Shown here piece by piece: positions 32,180 to 41,990 of a stretch of DNA of 64,000 nucleotides. The stretch is taken from positions 1-64,000 of the forward strand of contig JAJOHG010000014.1 of NCBI GenBank assembly GCA_021029095.1. Direction: 5' to 3'. A program made the translations under genes and the position numbers. Positions within the stretch are counted from its first letter, which is position 1, and each line of letters begins with the position of its first letter. The notes under the pieces were generated by a model that saw only the letters and a list, made by a program, of their open reading frames with translations, ran no database searches and had not been told where the DNA came from. Source of the stretch: Phellopilus nigrolimitatus (lineage: Eukaryota > Basidiomycota > Agaricomycetes > Hymenochaetales > Hymenochaetaceae).

Positions 32180-33930
32180 TTCAAGCTGAAGTGAATCAGT
32201 TAAGAGCTACTTCGCAAGGACGCGCTATGGGTCAAAGCGAAGGTGTGTCACTTCCGAGTTATAGGCCACAACCACGAGCGTCAACTCATGGAGGAAATAG
32301 AGGAAGCACAGCTGGAACAGACCAGAGTGCTCCTCAGAGAGACTGAGAAGGGACATGCCAAAGGTGAGTTGTATCTCCATACCCTACGGCTTAAGGGACT
32401 ATAAGATTGTTTTAGAGGATAGCCAGATAAGGCTTATGAAGGACTCTTTGGAAGAAGCGCAAAAGGAGCGCGCAGAAGGTATGTCCGCTAGCTTTCCTAT
32501 AGACCTGAGAGGGATTTTGAACGCGTACGATAGTCGGTGTCCTGCTGAAGCAAACGGACGCTGCTCTCCAGGATGCCATCAAAGGTCGAACTGAAGGTAA
32601 GGTCCGAACTTACCTCTCAAACAAGCAGCTTATCGCACCCAATAGCGGAGGAACAGCTGCAGCAAATGAAGGTTGCTGTACGAGAAGCAAAGGAAAGGCA
32701 AGCCGAAGGTAAAGAGAGAGCTTTTCATTTTTATACAGATTGGCGACTGACAACTTCGCAGCGGAGGTCCAACTCAAACATTTGGAGAGTGCCGTGCAGG
32801 ATGCAAACAGAGACCGAGAGCAAGGTGAGTTCTTCGTGGCATCTCTTATTAATATTAAAGAAAAACGATCGACTGCAACAGCGAACTCCCAAATGGAGCT
32901 GTTGAATAAGGTTTTGCTAGGCACTATCATGCGATTAATCGAAGGTTTGTAATTGATGATTATGTTAATGACGCCTCTCTAATAGCCATGGCAGTCAAGG
33001 ATGAGGGTTTGTTTTGTTGTTTGACTTATGAATAATTAGTCTGATAACGTGTTATAGCCCGAGCTCAGCTAGAGCAGCATGTGCAAACGAGTGAGGCCCT
33101 AATACAAGAAATGAAAGGACGTTCTGATGGTGGGTTCTTCGAAAATTTCTTTAATTGTATAAGAACTCATTGGTATGTAACGAAGCCCTTCGTGAGGCTG
33201 AGTACGTTTGGCTACTGCTCAGTGAATTAAAGGGAGATCACAATGGAGGTAAATTATATTTGCTGAAGGCATCTAGCCATTACCCTCTCTGCTGATATGT
33301 TGGTTGAAGCCATGGAGCAGGTACATTATACACATCATACATTTAAGATTAGAACTCTAAGCCCTATACAGAAAATATCACAATTGTGGCAGAAGGTGCA
33401 AAACAGTAGGAGTCCTCATTGAATATGTTTTGGATGAAACCTTAGCGCTCATAATTCTAATAGTGAACGTTCAGCTAGACAAGATTTGGGAGGTAAGATG
33501 ACAATCTTGATTTACATTCAAACTTCCACCTAACTATTCAACACCATAAAGTGTCTGTGCGTCCTCTATCGACAGAACAAAAAGTGTAAGCGAAGACCGC
33601 CCATTCTCACTTATTACTTTCATCTTCTCTAACGTTTTACAAGCTATTAATACGGCGAACAAGGACAAGTTGGTACGTGGATAAAGCATTTGTTTGCGTC
33701 ACTTGATAATTGAAGCTCTTTAAACTATCTTCAAGCTAGAACCCATGGGGAGTCTGACGTTGAGGAGTACACCATCCTCGTCTTCACCGACCGAGATAAC
33801 TCTTCAAGCATCTGCAAGTCACGACCATGTTGATCCACCAGGCGGGGCGCGAGGGAAGAAGCGCGCTGCAGACGACACTACAAATGCGAGCTCAAACACG
33901 AAGGTTGGGAAGGCGTCCCGCTCGAACTAG
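32180..33930 (+). CDS. Coiled-coil protein encoded by an array of 63-nt exons
   Basis: Exons 32180-32242, 32301-32363, 32416-32478, 32534-32596, 32646-32708, 32762-32824, 32882-32944 and 33186-33248 are each exactly 63 nt, split in phase 1 on both sides, each adding 21 residues (three heptads). 32986-33006 is 21 nt (one heptad) and 33058-33129 is 72 nt. Typical repeats: AEEQLQQMKVAVREAKERQAE (20 residues after the shared A), DSQIRLMKDSLEEAQKERAE and EVQLKHLESAVQDANRDREQ. Introns are 41-57 nt. Small exons follow (33310-33320, 33372-33395 and others whose phase I could not settle). A last exon from about 33736 reads LEPMGSLTLRSTPSSSS, GGARGKKRAADDTTNAS (basic, possibly nuclear) and stops at 33930. 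The start is either in the Dicer-derived exon or upstream and unclear. Function unknown. Confidence 0.65.
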
Positions 33931-34440
33931 CTGCCATTGACGAAGACGACAAGGAAAAGCTGCTCGTGAGCGCAGAGTGTTTCCTTTCTCTGTTCATACT
34001 CACCTCTATTACGAAGAGTACTCATACAAAGTCATCTTTCCTCTTATGTTATTTCTGTACATCCTGATTCATGTTTTCTATCATAAGCTATATAAATAGT
34101 CCGTTCGATTAGATTGTTTTCCTATCTCCGTATTTCCGACTGCTTTCCATGGCTCTGGACTTGAATTCAATACCAACGGAGGATATAGGTACCATGGGCC
34201 CGAGGCGAACGCGTGCTGGCGCTTCTCAGGGTCTGCGCCGTACTCATAAACCAAAACTCAGATGTAAAGAATGCGGCTTTGGAACATACGGAAATTATAG
34301 GAAGGATCTCAGGAAGGGCAGCGGCGAAGTCGAAGGACCTATATGCCAACTCGCGCTCTTCCACGAAGACATCATTTTCTTCGCCTCGAAGTATGTACAA
34401 CTTATCATCTAGATTGGGCAGTGAGATGAAGTAAAGCAGG
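33931..34440. other. Mostly non-coding; one weak small ORF
   Basis: 3' flank of the coiled-coil gene, then a TATAAATA-like word near 34090 and CCATGG at 34147 starting MALDLNSIPTEDIG. A possible 44-nt intron would join it to a basic/Ser-rich stretch ending at 34434. No homology recognised, so the gene call is not made with confidence. Confidence 0.25.
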
Positions 34441-35280
34441 TGCTCACATGTCTATGGAAGCGACGCGCCGTGCAAATGGCCTGAAAGTACGCACTGAGGG
34501 CCATGCCTACAAATGAGTAGAAACTCAGCAGCAGTAGTAGTGTGGCTTCGGATTGCATAACATCAGATGCCTTCATTCACACAAAACGTTTTCGCCCACT
34601 CACCCTCTTGTAGTAATAAACCGCCCAAAGTACCCACCAAATCAATGCTCCAAGCGCCAGCCCTCGACGCACAGGGGCACGGTATGTTTGATGAGACTCA
34701 GTAGACTGACCTGTGATTCTGCTCGGTTTTGAAAAAAAAAAGAAAGGAACCGTCAGCTCTCGAAAAAACCATTAGGAACCAGACACGCTCAACCAAAGTC
34801 AGATCTGAACCCGTTTTCACACGCGCACTTCTCAAGCTAGGAGCGCGAGTAGAGCGCCACGATCGCGCTGTCCATCCGCATCCGCGAGCTGATGGAATGA
34901 GTCACGTACCTTGTCCGCGATCGTCGGCGCTGCAAATGTCGCGTCGAGCACGGCCAAGAGCTCGAGTCAGTTGTGATCACTTTACAATTTACTAAAACTG
35001 AAAACGGGCGTGTCACTAATATGTCCTTTTTTCTCCGAGAACATAATCTGAAAAGTCTTTTTCGCACTCATTTCTCCTAGACAAGCTTCACGCGCACACT
35101 CACCTTCGGCTGCAAAGTTGCCCCGTGCACGGCGAGGTCGCGGTGCAGTTCATCCACGACGAGGTTCGTCTTCGCGATCGCGCGTCCCTCCACTAGGTCG
35201 AGTAGCGCTGTGCGATCTGCTTGGGCTGCGTCGCGCCACCATGCTGAGCGCGAAAAAGACTGAAAATGAATGTTAGACAC
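34440..35280 (-). pseudogene. Unidentified gene fragment (helical + membrane segment)
   Basis: The minus strand reads LLDLVEGRAIAKTNLVVDEL, HRDLAVHGATLQPK (GTGAGT donor). Then near 34965-34840 it reads ELLAVLDATFAAPTIADK, RDSFHQLADAD, and near 34670-34600 RRGLALGALIWWVLWAVYYY with a GTGAGT donor, then SEATLLLLLSFYSFVGMALS. The first parts look like real helical protein, the last like a transmembrane pair. They may be one or two genes. I recognise neither. Its 5' end abuts repeat copy B. Confidence 0.4.
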
Positions 35281-35551
35281 CCTGTTGTATAATGGAGCAG
35301 AAATCTGTACTTACCTTGCGCTGTGTTGTTTCTGCTTGTCGGGCCTGGCATGCTGACATGAAGACGATCGTCGCCGAAATCGAATTGATCGCTGTTCGGC
35401 ACAGCCCGTGGACAGCGATGGCGATCTTCGTGCTTCGTCTTCGTCTCGACGTCTCGACTTCTCGACTACGCTCCACGTACCGCTGTCTAATTGTAAGCTG
35501 TTTCTCTTTCTTCAGTCCCTTAGCATACTAATCTGTAAACTATCTGTCTAG
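35230..35551 (+). repeat. Dispersed repeat, copy B
   Basis: Full-length copy: CGCGCCACCATGCTGAGCG, AAAATGAATGTTAGACACC, TTGTTTCTGCTTGTCGGGCC, hairpin region (ATCGCTGTTC / GGACAGCGAT, one mismatch), pyrimidine tract, CGACTACGCTCCACGTACC and tail GTAAGC (35493) to CTAG (35551). It lies near the symmetry axis of the outer inverted duplication. Confidence 0.7.
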
Positions 35552-36060
35552 GTGCGAAGATCATGCAGCAGCAACAAATTCAACAGCAACAGCAACGACT
35601 TCACCGCAACCTGTCGCATGGGTCGATCAAGACCATCTTGCGTTCGCGAGCCCAGTCGCGTGGAAGCGCCGGAGAGGATAGGGTTAGAAAGACATAGGTA
35701 CGTAGTGAAAACGTCTGATTGTGAGCACGATGCTGACGACAGCAGCAGCCCAGCACGCTCGTCCGCACGCGCACGGTCATCAACCAGTTGCAGACACCCC
35801 TTTACTGCAGCGAGGCGTGCCCCAAGAAGGACCTCGAATGGTCCTGGCCCATGCCGATGTCCAACGCGCGTGAGATCCTCGAGCACCGACCACCTGCAAT
35901 CAACAGAGTCCGCGCAACTTGCTACAAAGACAAAATCCCATTGGAAGGATAAGCGCGTCAGCCTCGCCGCGCACCCTGCTCAGCTGAACCCAGCACACGT
36001 GTCTCCGCCTCCGCCTAGCCCCACTCTGCTTCCTGTCCTGCCCAACTCATGACGCGCGCC
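35552..36060 (+). pseudogene. KIN1-leader-like segment plus LYCSEAC-motif protein fragment
   Basis: Directly after copy B a CAGCAACAA run encodes a short Gln tract. From about 35745 a different open segment reads LVRTRTVINQLQTPLYCSEA, CPKKDLEWSWPMP. The LYCSEAC element resembles a Cys-containing motif seen in uncharacterised basidiomycete proteins. It ends in stops near 35950. Fragment of unknown function. Confidence 0.35.
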
Positions 36061-36099
36061 AAGCTTGCGGGATCTTTGCGCGCTCGATCTGGGCGCGAC

Positions 36100-36740
36100 C
36101 GCGCTCCCCCTCGCGCGCTCCAACTCGAGCACGAGCTCGAGCGCGATCGGCACACACGATGCTGCTGTCGAAACTGCCGCTCAGCTATGCGGCTCCGATA
36201 AGCGTGTCGACGAGCCTTTCTCTGTATGAGGTTCTTTCTTCTCTCCCGGCTCATCGTCCTCGCCAGCAATCGTCTCCAGGTCCTCGCCAGCATCTGTAGT
36301 AGCGTTGTCATCGACTAAGTCTGGTTCCGTTTCTACGAGATGGTCCCTGTGTATGTAATCCAGTTTCCATTTCCTGACGCGAAAACGCTGATGAATAGTC
36401 CATTTATTAAGCCGTTAGCCGATAGCAGACTGTGCGAGGTAGGCGTTCGATACAGCATGATCCTTGCGCTTCGTCAGGAAGCCTTCGGGCCAGTGTGGAT
36501 GTTCCGCGAGCAAGCGCACGCTCGTGACGAACTTCAAGATCGCATCACCGAGCGTCTCGAGACGTTCATAGTTGCAATGAGCATTTGCAGCGGGTGCCAT
36601 GAGCGCTGACTGGACGAGGTCTAATGGGATCTGCTGCAATGGCGAAGGACGACTGAGGATGGTACTCTTAAGATTGAGGGCGGTCAGTTTGATGAATAAG
36701 GCGCGAAGGATGGAAGGAAGGAGATAGTCCGAGCATATTC
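36100..36740 (-). pseudogene. Dicer RNase III domain fragment (left arm)
   Basis: LTALNLKSTIL, then QQIPLDLVQSALMAPAANAH, CNYERLETLGDAILKFVTSV (RNase III signature with catalytic Glu and Asp present), LLAEHPHWPEGFLTKRKDHA, VSNAYLAQSA. After a break comes ETEPDLVDDNATTDAGEDLE. This is the RNase IIIa domain of a fungal Dicer. It mirrors 52.37-52.9 kb on the plus strand. PAZ, helicase C and RNase IIIb are missing here, so it cannot be functional. Confidence 0.75.
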
Positions 36741-36825
36741 GATTTCATCATATATAATTACAGTTAGTTAGGCATGAAGAAGATATACCGCGGTTCGCCC
36801 CGATTGACTCCGTCAAATATACTCT

Positions 36826-38629
36826 TCAGATGTGGTTGCGTTCTTTCGATATCTGAATGTTCGTTCGTCAATATAGGGTTTTCATAAAATCTTCAATTCA
36901 CAACTTACTGCGTTTCTTGTAAGCCCGCTGATCACCTTTGAATCCCGATCTTCAGGGGGCATGTTCGCCAGCGCTTCCGTTCGCTTTGCGAGGACCCGTG
37001 AGGTCTGCGTGGACGTCCCGAACCTTGTCCAGGTACCTGAACTTGTGCTGTGCAGCGTGCAATGCATGTCTCTACTCCCTCGCCATATATTTTCGACAAC
37101 GTTAGGGCACCTAGGACAGGTTTAATAAATAAATTGAATGATGAAAAACGAGCACGTACTTTTCGAAATCAACCCCGTATCCGTAGATCGCGAACAAAAA
37201 CGCGCCTCCCTCAGTCTTTTTTGCAGCGTCGGCAGTGAAGTGTGGTGTATATTCTTTGGTGCGGGCGTCTTTCTCTGCATTCCACCATATGCCAAAGGCA
37301 TAGTCGGAGATATCCCCATCCCTGTGTAGAAGGTTAGAGAAATTATCGTACGTCACGGCCAGGTTGCCGGCAAACGGGAAGCCTGCGTTACTCCCATTGA
37401 AATCCGTCTGCCCAAAAGGCGGTAATGAGTGCCTAAACACATCCCATTCAGTGAAATACATGTAAGGATTAGATATAAAAAAAATTACTTTATTCCAATG
37501 GTGACGAAGTTGTGAAGGCACATAGGACTGATGAGCGCGAGACGGTAGGTGTAAAATTTCTCAATGAATTCTGCTTCCCCCAGCCTCATCCATTCGTCGA
37601 GGCTTTGAGAAATAAGTATCAGAAGTTAAATCATTAGTTTTGATCGGATAACATACCTCCGCGCGGCAGTCAAGGTATCTATCGGTGCATAATGCACTAC
37701 GCTTTTGCCTTTTTCTTGGGACGCATGGTGTCCCGCGGGTACTTTCATGACCCCCTCGCTTTTTGTTTCGACGCCTTCTTTGTCCAGCCTCGATTGTGCG
37801 TGGGCCTAGTAAAAAAAAAATGAGAAATGTATCAGGGAAAGGAAAGTTATTTACAGCGTTCTTGGTGATCTTGGGCATCGCGGCGGATATCTTCATGAGC
37901 TTGGTTAGACATTTTTGCATAATGTCAGCGTCTTCCTTGAGTGAAAACTCAGGGCCGCTGTTCAATCGTGAGAAAGGATAAGGCAGATAAATAGAAACGA
38001 CGTACTGAATTTTTGATGCAAAGCGAAACTCCCCTTCCTTGGTTAGACCGATATGCAGTCCAGGCTCAGTCAGCCAGTCAAAGTCAGGAACCTCGTCGTC
38101 GATGCTCTTTCGTGAGAGAGGCATTCTCGTCTGTAATTCTTCTTCCTGGAGAATGGTTATGATGTGGGGGCGTTCCTCCACGATGTGCGGATACAGCGGC
38201 AGATTGGGCATGTCAGCCATGAACTGACGACGACAATACTGGATCATTTAAATCTCAGTGAGAATCAGGAAAGGAGAAGAGACCAAGTCAAATAGGCGGC
38301 GTACGATAAGCAGAGCGCTGATTTTCTCCTCCTCCACCCGATTCTCCTCCCGCTTCCTGGCAAGCTCCTTGGCACGCTCATCTTCTTCACGACACTGCTC
38401 CTCTTCTTTGCGACACTGCTCCTCTTCGTTGCGACGCCGTTGACTTCTTCCCTTTGTGTTCGCGTTTCTTCTCCTGGTTTTGCTCGAGCGCTGCGGCGCA
38501 AATAAGCATGCGCTAGCATTAGCTTTGGTTAATTTGACGTACTTTGGGGATATCGTTATCCATGTCTTGAAGCGGCGTGGGGATAGGGTCATCCGTGTCT
38601 TGAAGCAGCGTGGGGATAGGGTCATCCAT
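36826..38629 (-). CDS. Tet-like 2OG-Fe(II) oxygenase (fungal TET/JBP-type), left copy
   Basis: Start ATG 38629 (MDDPIPTLLQDTDDPIPT, tandem acidic repeats). A basic/Glu-rich coiled coil follows (NEEEQCRKEEEQCREEDERA). Then FMADMPNLPLYPHIVEERP, DFDWLTEPGLHIGLTKEGEF, KCLTKLMKISAAMPKITKNA, VPAGHHASQEKGKSVVHYAP, EFIEKFYTYRLALISP, and the core PFGQTDFNGSNAGFPFAGNL, NLLHRDGDISDYAFGIWW, GGAFLFAIYGYGVDFE, CPNVVENIWRGSRDMHCTLH, WTRFGTSTQTS. HxD (HRD), a distal His (MHC) and Arg (TRFG) fit the Fe(II)/2-oxoglutarate double-stranded beta-helix. The ending ...RNAISKERNHI-stop at 36826 is shared with the right copy. Introns keep phase where I checked. Expected action: oxidation of a modified base such as 5-methylcytosine; the substrate is inference. 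It lies between two Dicer fragments of the same orientation. Confidence 0.72.
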
Positions 38630-38939
38630 GTCGTGAAGCAGCAGCGACAGCTTGCGACTTCATCTTTATACGATGGATTCTGAATGGAATTGCTCCATGG
38701 GATCGTTAGGGTCATACAGAACAAAATGCACAATCCTCGTACCGGCGCAAAAAGCGCGCATGAGATGCATGCAATACTTCCGCATCGATTATTGCGCGAC
38801 TGGCATTCCTCGGGTTAGTACATCGTCCGAGCTTCTGCCGGGAATATGAATCGATTACACGAAACTGCTTTGCTTTCGTCACGCACGTCATCGGATTCAC
38901 GTCCAGCTGACCATGTCTTGCGGAGGAATCCATCGGATG

Positions 38940-39800
38940 ACACTCCCGCATACCCGTATATCGATGACTTCCACCACGACGGCAGTGGAAATCGCGAAGT
39001 CAGCTTCCCCCTTGTCGATAGCGAGAGATAGGCGTCGGCCGACGCGCTTGGCTTCTGCAAGATTAGCAGTTTTGGCGAGTTTACGGCGCAGCGCAAGCAC
39101 AGATGGATCTTTCTGGATATCAAGGGTCTCGACGACAACAGAAAATGCAGAGACATTTATAGCAATAGCCAATGGGTCCATAGCGAGCTCATTGCGCGTC
39201 CTTCGCGGTCCTAGGGATTATTCATGCTATCGAGATTACACTCGATTTTCCTTTTGACAATCGGTGAGTTTAAAATCGAGAAAATGAAAGAATGACAAAC
39301 TCAAATGCGTTACTGACGTTTCCGTTTAACATCGGACACGCAGCTAGTCCGAGTACGATAGGCCTTGCGTCTTCATGGGACGGGCCTAAGAGAATACCAG
39401 TCCTTGGTTTGTACATGTCATAGAACTCGCGCCTAATCATGTTGTACGGGTGTTTGTCTGCGGCATGGTGCGCTTCGTCGAATATGAGTAGTCCAATGTC
39501 GCGGCCAAGGTTTGATGTAGCCATGACAGAGTGCGTCATGAAGGACCTGCGGAGTTGAGACCATGATGCAGTGAGTTGAAGGGGCATCTTTCCATAGTTG
39601 CGGGTCTGTCCACTGGTTTGGCTCGAGAGTACCAGAGATTAAGCCAACAGGGACGGGAGGACATGCGCGGACCACATCGCGCTGCTGCTCGCAGAGGCCC
39701 ACAGTGGGCGCTAGAAACCAGGAGATCTAGTCCAAGAAATTGTGCAATTAGAACAGAAAAGACATAGTTAAAGGTACTTTCGGGGTTCACGCTCAGGCTT
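38940..39800 (-). pseudogene. Dicer helicase-domain fragment
   Basis: GLCEQQRDVVRACPPVPVGL, ISGTLEPNQWTDPQLWKDAP, IMVSTPQVLHDALCHGYI, GRDIGLLIFDEAHHAADKHP (DEAH box), YDMYKPRTGILLG, ARPIVLGLAACPMLNGNVSN. Then at about 39150-38950: TLDIQKDPSVLALRRKLAKT, RLSLAIDKGEADF. This is motifs Ia to III and the following linker of a fungal Dicer helicase. There is a frame change within the STPQ-DEAH segment. The expected continuation (helicase C, dimerisation domain, PAZ) is absent; the Tet-like gene follows instead on the same strand. Confidence 0.75.
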
Positions 39801-40689
39801 ATTTTGCATGCTAGCATCAGGCATTTCTTTCCGATCAGCTCGTGAGCTTAGAATGCTGGAAGGAGTAAGATAATCCATAATAGCGCTGCAAGAATAAAGC
39901 GGTTGCGCAAGCAAAGACCTAATACGGAATGGAACAAATAATGTCAAACTTTGCTTTGCTGTCGTCTTCGTGCTCGTCGCTAAGTTTCCTCAGTTGACCT
40001 TCACTGCCCAACTAACCCTTTACTCGACGTGCCTTCGAGGCAAACGTTAGAGGGTTCTTGAGGCCCATGCCTGATGGACATAATGTCAACGCATAGTGTC
40101 AACACCATGGGTATTTGGACAGTGGGGGCTCAATGGTAGTCGGTTAGTTGGCGGACATCCACGACGGTGAGTGCTAACCTACTTCGAAATGCTCTCAAAC
40201 TGACCATCACCTAGCTCAACAAGGATTACTTTAAGATCTCGACACGCACCCATACACATCTACATCCAACGTCGTCGCCAGCCCGCTCCATGAAGACATT
40301 CGCCGCCATTGCGCTTCGCCGGCGCGTCGCGCAGAAGTCTGGCGAACTTTCGCTCAACAATGCCGTCTTACTCTGGCTTGGCTGCGGTCGATCCGCTTCG
40401 TGATGATCTCAGAACCATGACGGATTTGCCTTCTCGTCTTCTCGGCACTGCTTGCTACTCTCCTATCAGGTAGATGTTGGCCGGTGGAGATACTCGATGG
40501 TAAGCAACTACTTCAATTTGTCTCGTTATTTTTCTGAGATAAACTACAGACTGTAACTAAAGGTACATGGATTTGAACAAGAAACAACGAATTGGGTCAG
40601 AAAACTATGTACGTGGCGAAATCGTCTGAACTCGAGTGAAGATGTTGAATGGCGCTGTAGCACTTCAACGACTACAAGCGTAACCCGAA
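39801..40689. other. Non-coding with sequence shared with 49.25-49.54 kb
   Basis: No gene recognised. 39990-40140 and 40480-40640 (e.g. GAGATAAACTACAGACTGTA and GGTACATGGATTTGA) recur inverted at 49250-49560 and belong to the inner palindrome. A short block near 40315-40360 (VAQKSGELSLNN) resembles sequence next to the KIN1 copy at 55.0 kb. Confidence 0.45.
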
Positions 40690-41990
40690 TACCATCGAAG
40701 CCACTATGCGCGAGTCGAACTTTGCGTTCCCCGCGCTGACCGGAGCCTGCATGTGGAACAGGAGAGGTGAGTCTCAGTCGTGTTCCCATCGCCGCCGCGC
40801 CATGCTCGACGCTGACCGAGAAATTCGATTACAGCGCTTGACACCACGTCTTCGCTCCCTTTGCTCGATTCGCTTACCCACCTCACGTATCTCACTTCGA
40901 CCTCCCCGCGCATCCGGGAGATCCTCACCTGCGACGGCGGCCTGGAGCGCCTTGTCCGTCTCCTGCGTGATTTTTGTCTCTCCTCGCCGCCACCAGAGAA
41001 CCCCTCCGTCATTTACGGCCTCTCGCCTCCTGGACTTCCCTGCCCGACTCCCACTCCAACTCTCAATCCCAAATCCTTTGACCGGCATGACGCACCGTTT
41101 TTTCGCTCGCATTTCAGAGCGTCCCTAATGTCCGCGCACGGGAATTGGAGCACATTCGGAGTCGTGTCGTGCAGGCGGGCACGCTAGAGGTCGTCGCTTG
41201 CGTTCTCGAGGCCTGGCTCGCGTCGTCAGGCTTTGATGTTGGTCCGAGTGTGAGTGCAAGTGGCATCCCGCGCGAGACCCGCGAACAAAGACGGTGCAGG
41301 CAGCAGCAGCTCGAGAGTGCCAGCGAGAGAAGGCTCATGAGCTCGCGAAGAAAGATAGCTCAGGTGGCAGCAGCAGCTCGAGCAGCACGAACGAGCAAGC
41401 ACAGTAGCTTGTCCGCCTTCTTGCGCGAGAACGGTCTTTCGCGATTGTCGAGGTGAGTTCAATTTCTTGACTTTCTTCGCGCTTGCTCGTCTGACGCCGC
41501 CCTAAGGACGAACAGCTTCGGATGCGGAGACGACGGTGTCAACGGACACTTTTGCAAACGCTACGCTACTGGGATCTAGGATGCCGACGGCGTCTTCGTC
41601 GACATCGCGGCCGGATACGGAGACTGCAGATGTTGAGATGGACGTCGATGACGCAGGATCAGGACGCGGATTAGAGCATGTCGGCCCCACCATCCCTTTC
41701 ACATCCACGACGGACTTGTCTCCGACTCGCCATCCCCAACAGGAGCAAGTGCGGCCGGTGTAGCCGTGGCCGGAGCGTCCGTTTCGTCGACGTCGACCTC
41801 GATGCGCGCATCATCATCAACACGGACGCGGCGGACGACGGTGTGTCTGATGGGTTCGTGGCGCTCGACCAGAACGTCAACGATGACTTGGCGATGGACG
41901 CCCCACCTGGCGCGGCCGGCGCGTTCGACGCCACGCCACGCACACGCGCAAATATCCTAACCCTCAATACTCACAACATGACACGCGAGC
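40690..41990 (+). pseudogene. Mub1/samB-like protein, copy 2
   Basis: MRESNFAFPALTGACM, an intron GTGAGT...TTACAG (40768-40834), ALDTTSSLPLLDSLTHLTYL-like sequence, PRIREILTCDGGLERLVRLL, then a frameshift inside the FDRH...FRSHF region, and VVQAGTLEVVACVLEAWLAS. Downstream, TDTFANATLLGSRMPTASSS, DTETADVEMDVDD and AARIIINTDAADD-type linker match copy 1. The 2-base insertion of copy 1 is absent, but a different frameshift near 41095 breaks this copy. No MYND finger. The two copies are direct repeats about 22.8 kb apart. Confidence 0.7.

Noticed and set aside
34149..34434. Small gene starting at MALDLNSIPTEDIG
   Set aside because: Needs an unsupported 44-nt intron, has no recognisable domain and no conserved partner; mentioned only as a weak ORF.
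35235..35551. Repeat copies as solo LTRs
   Set aside because: No TG...CA ends, no target-site duplications and no internal retrotransposon domains anywhere in the window.
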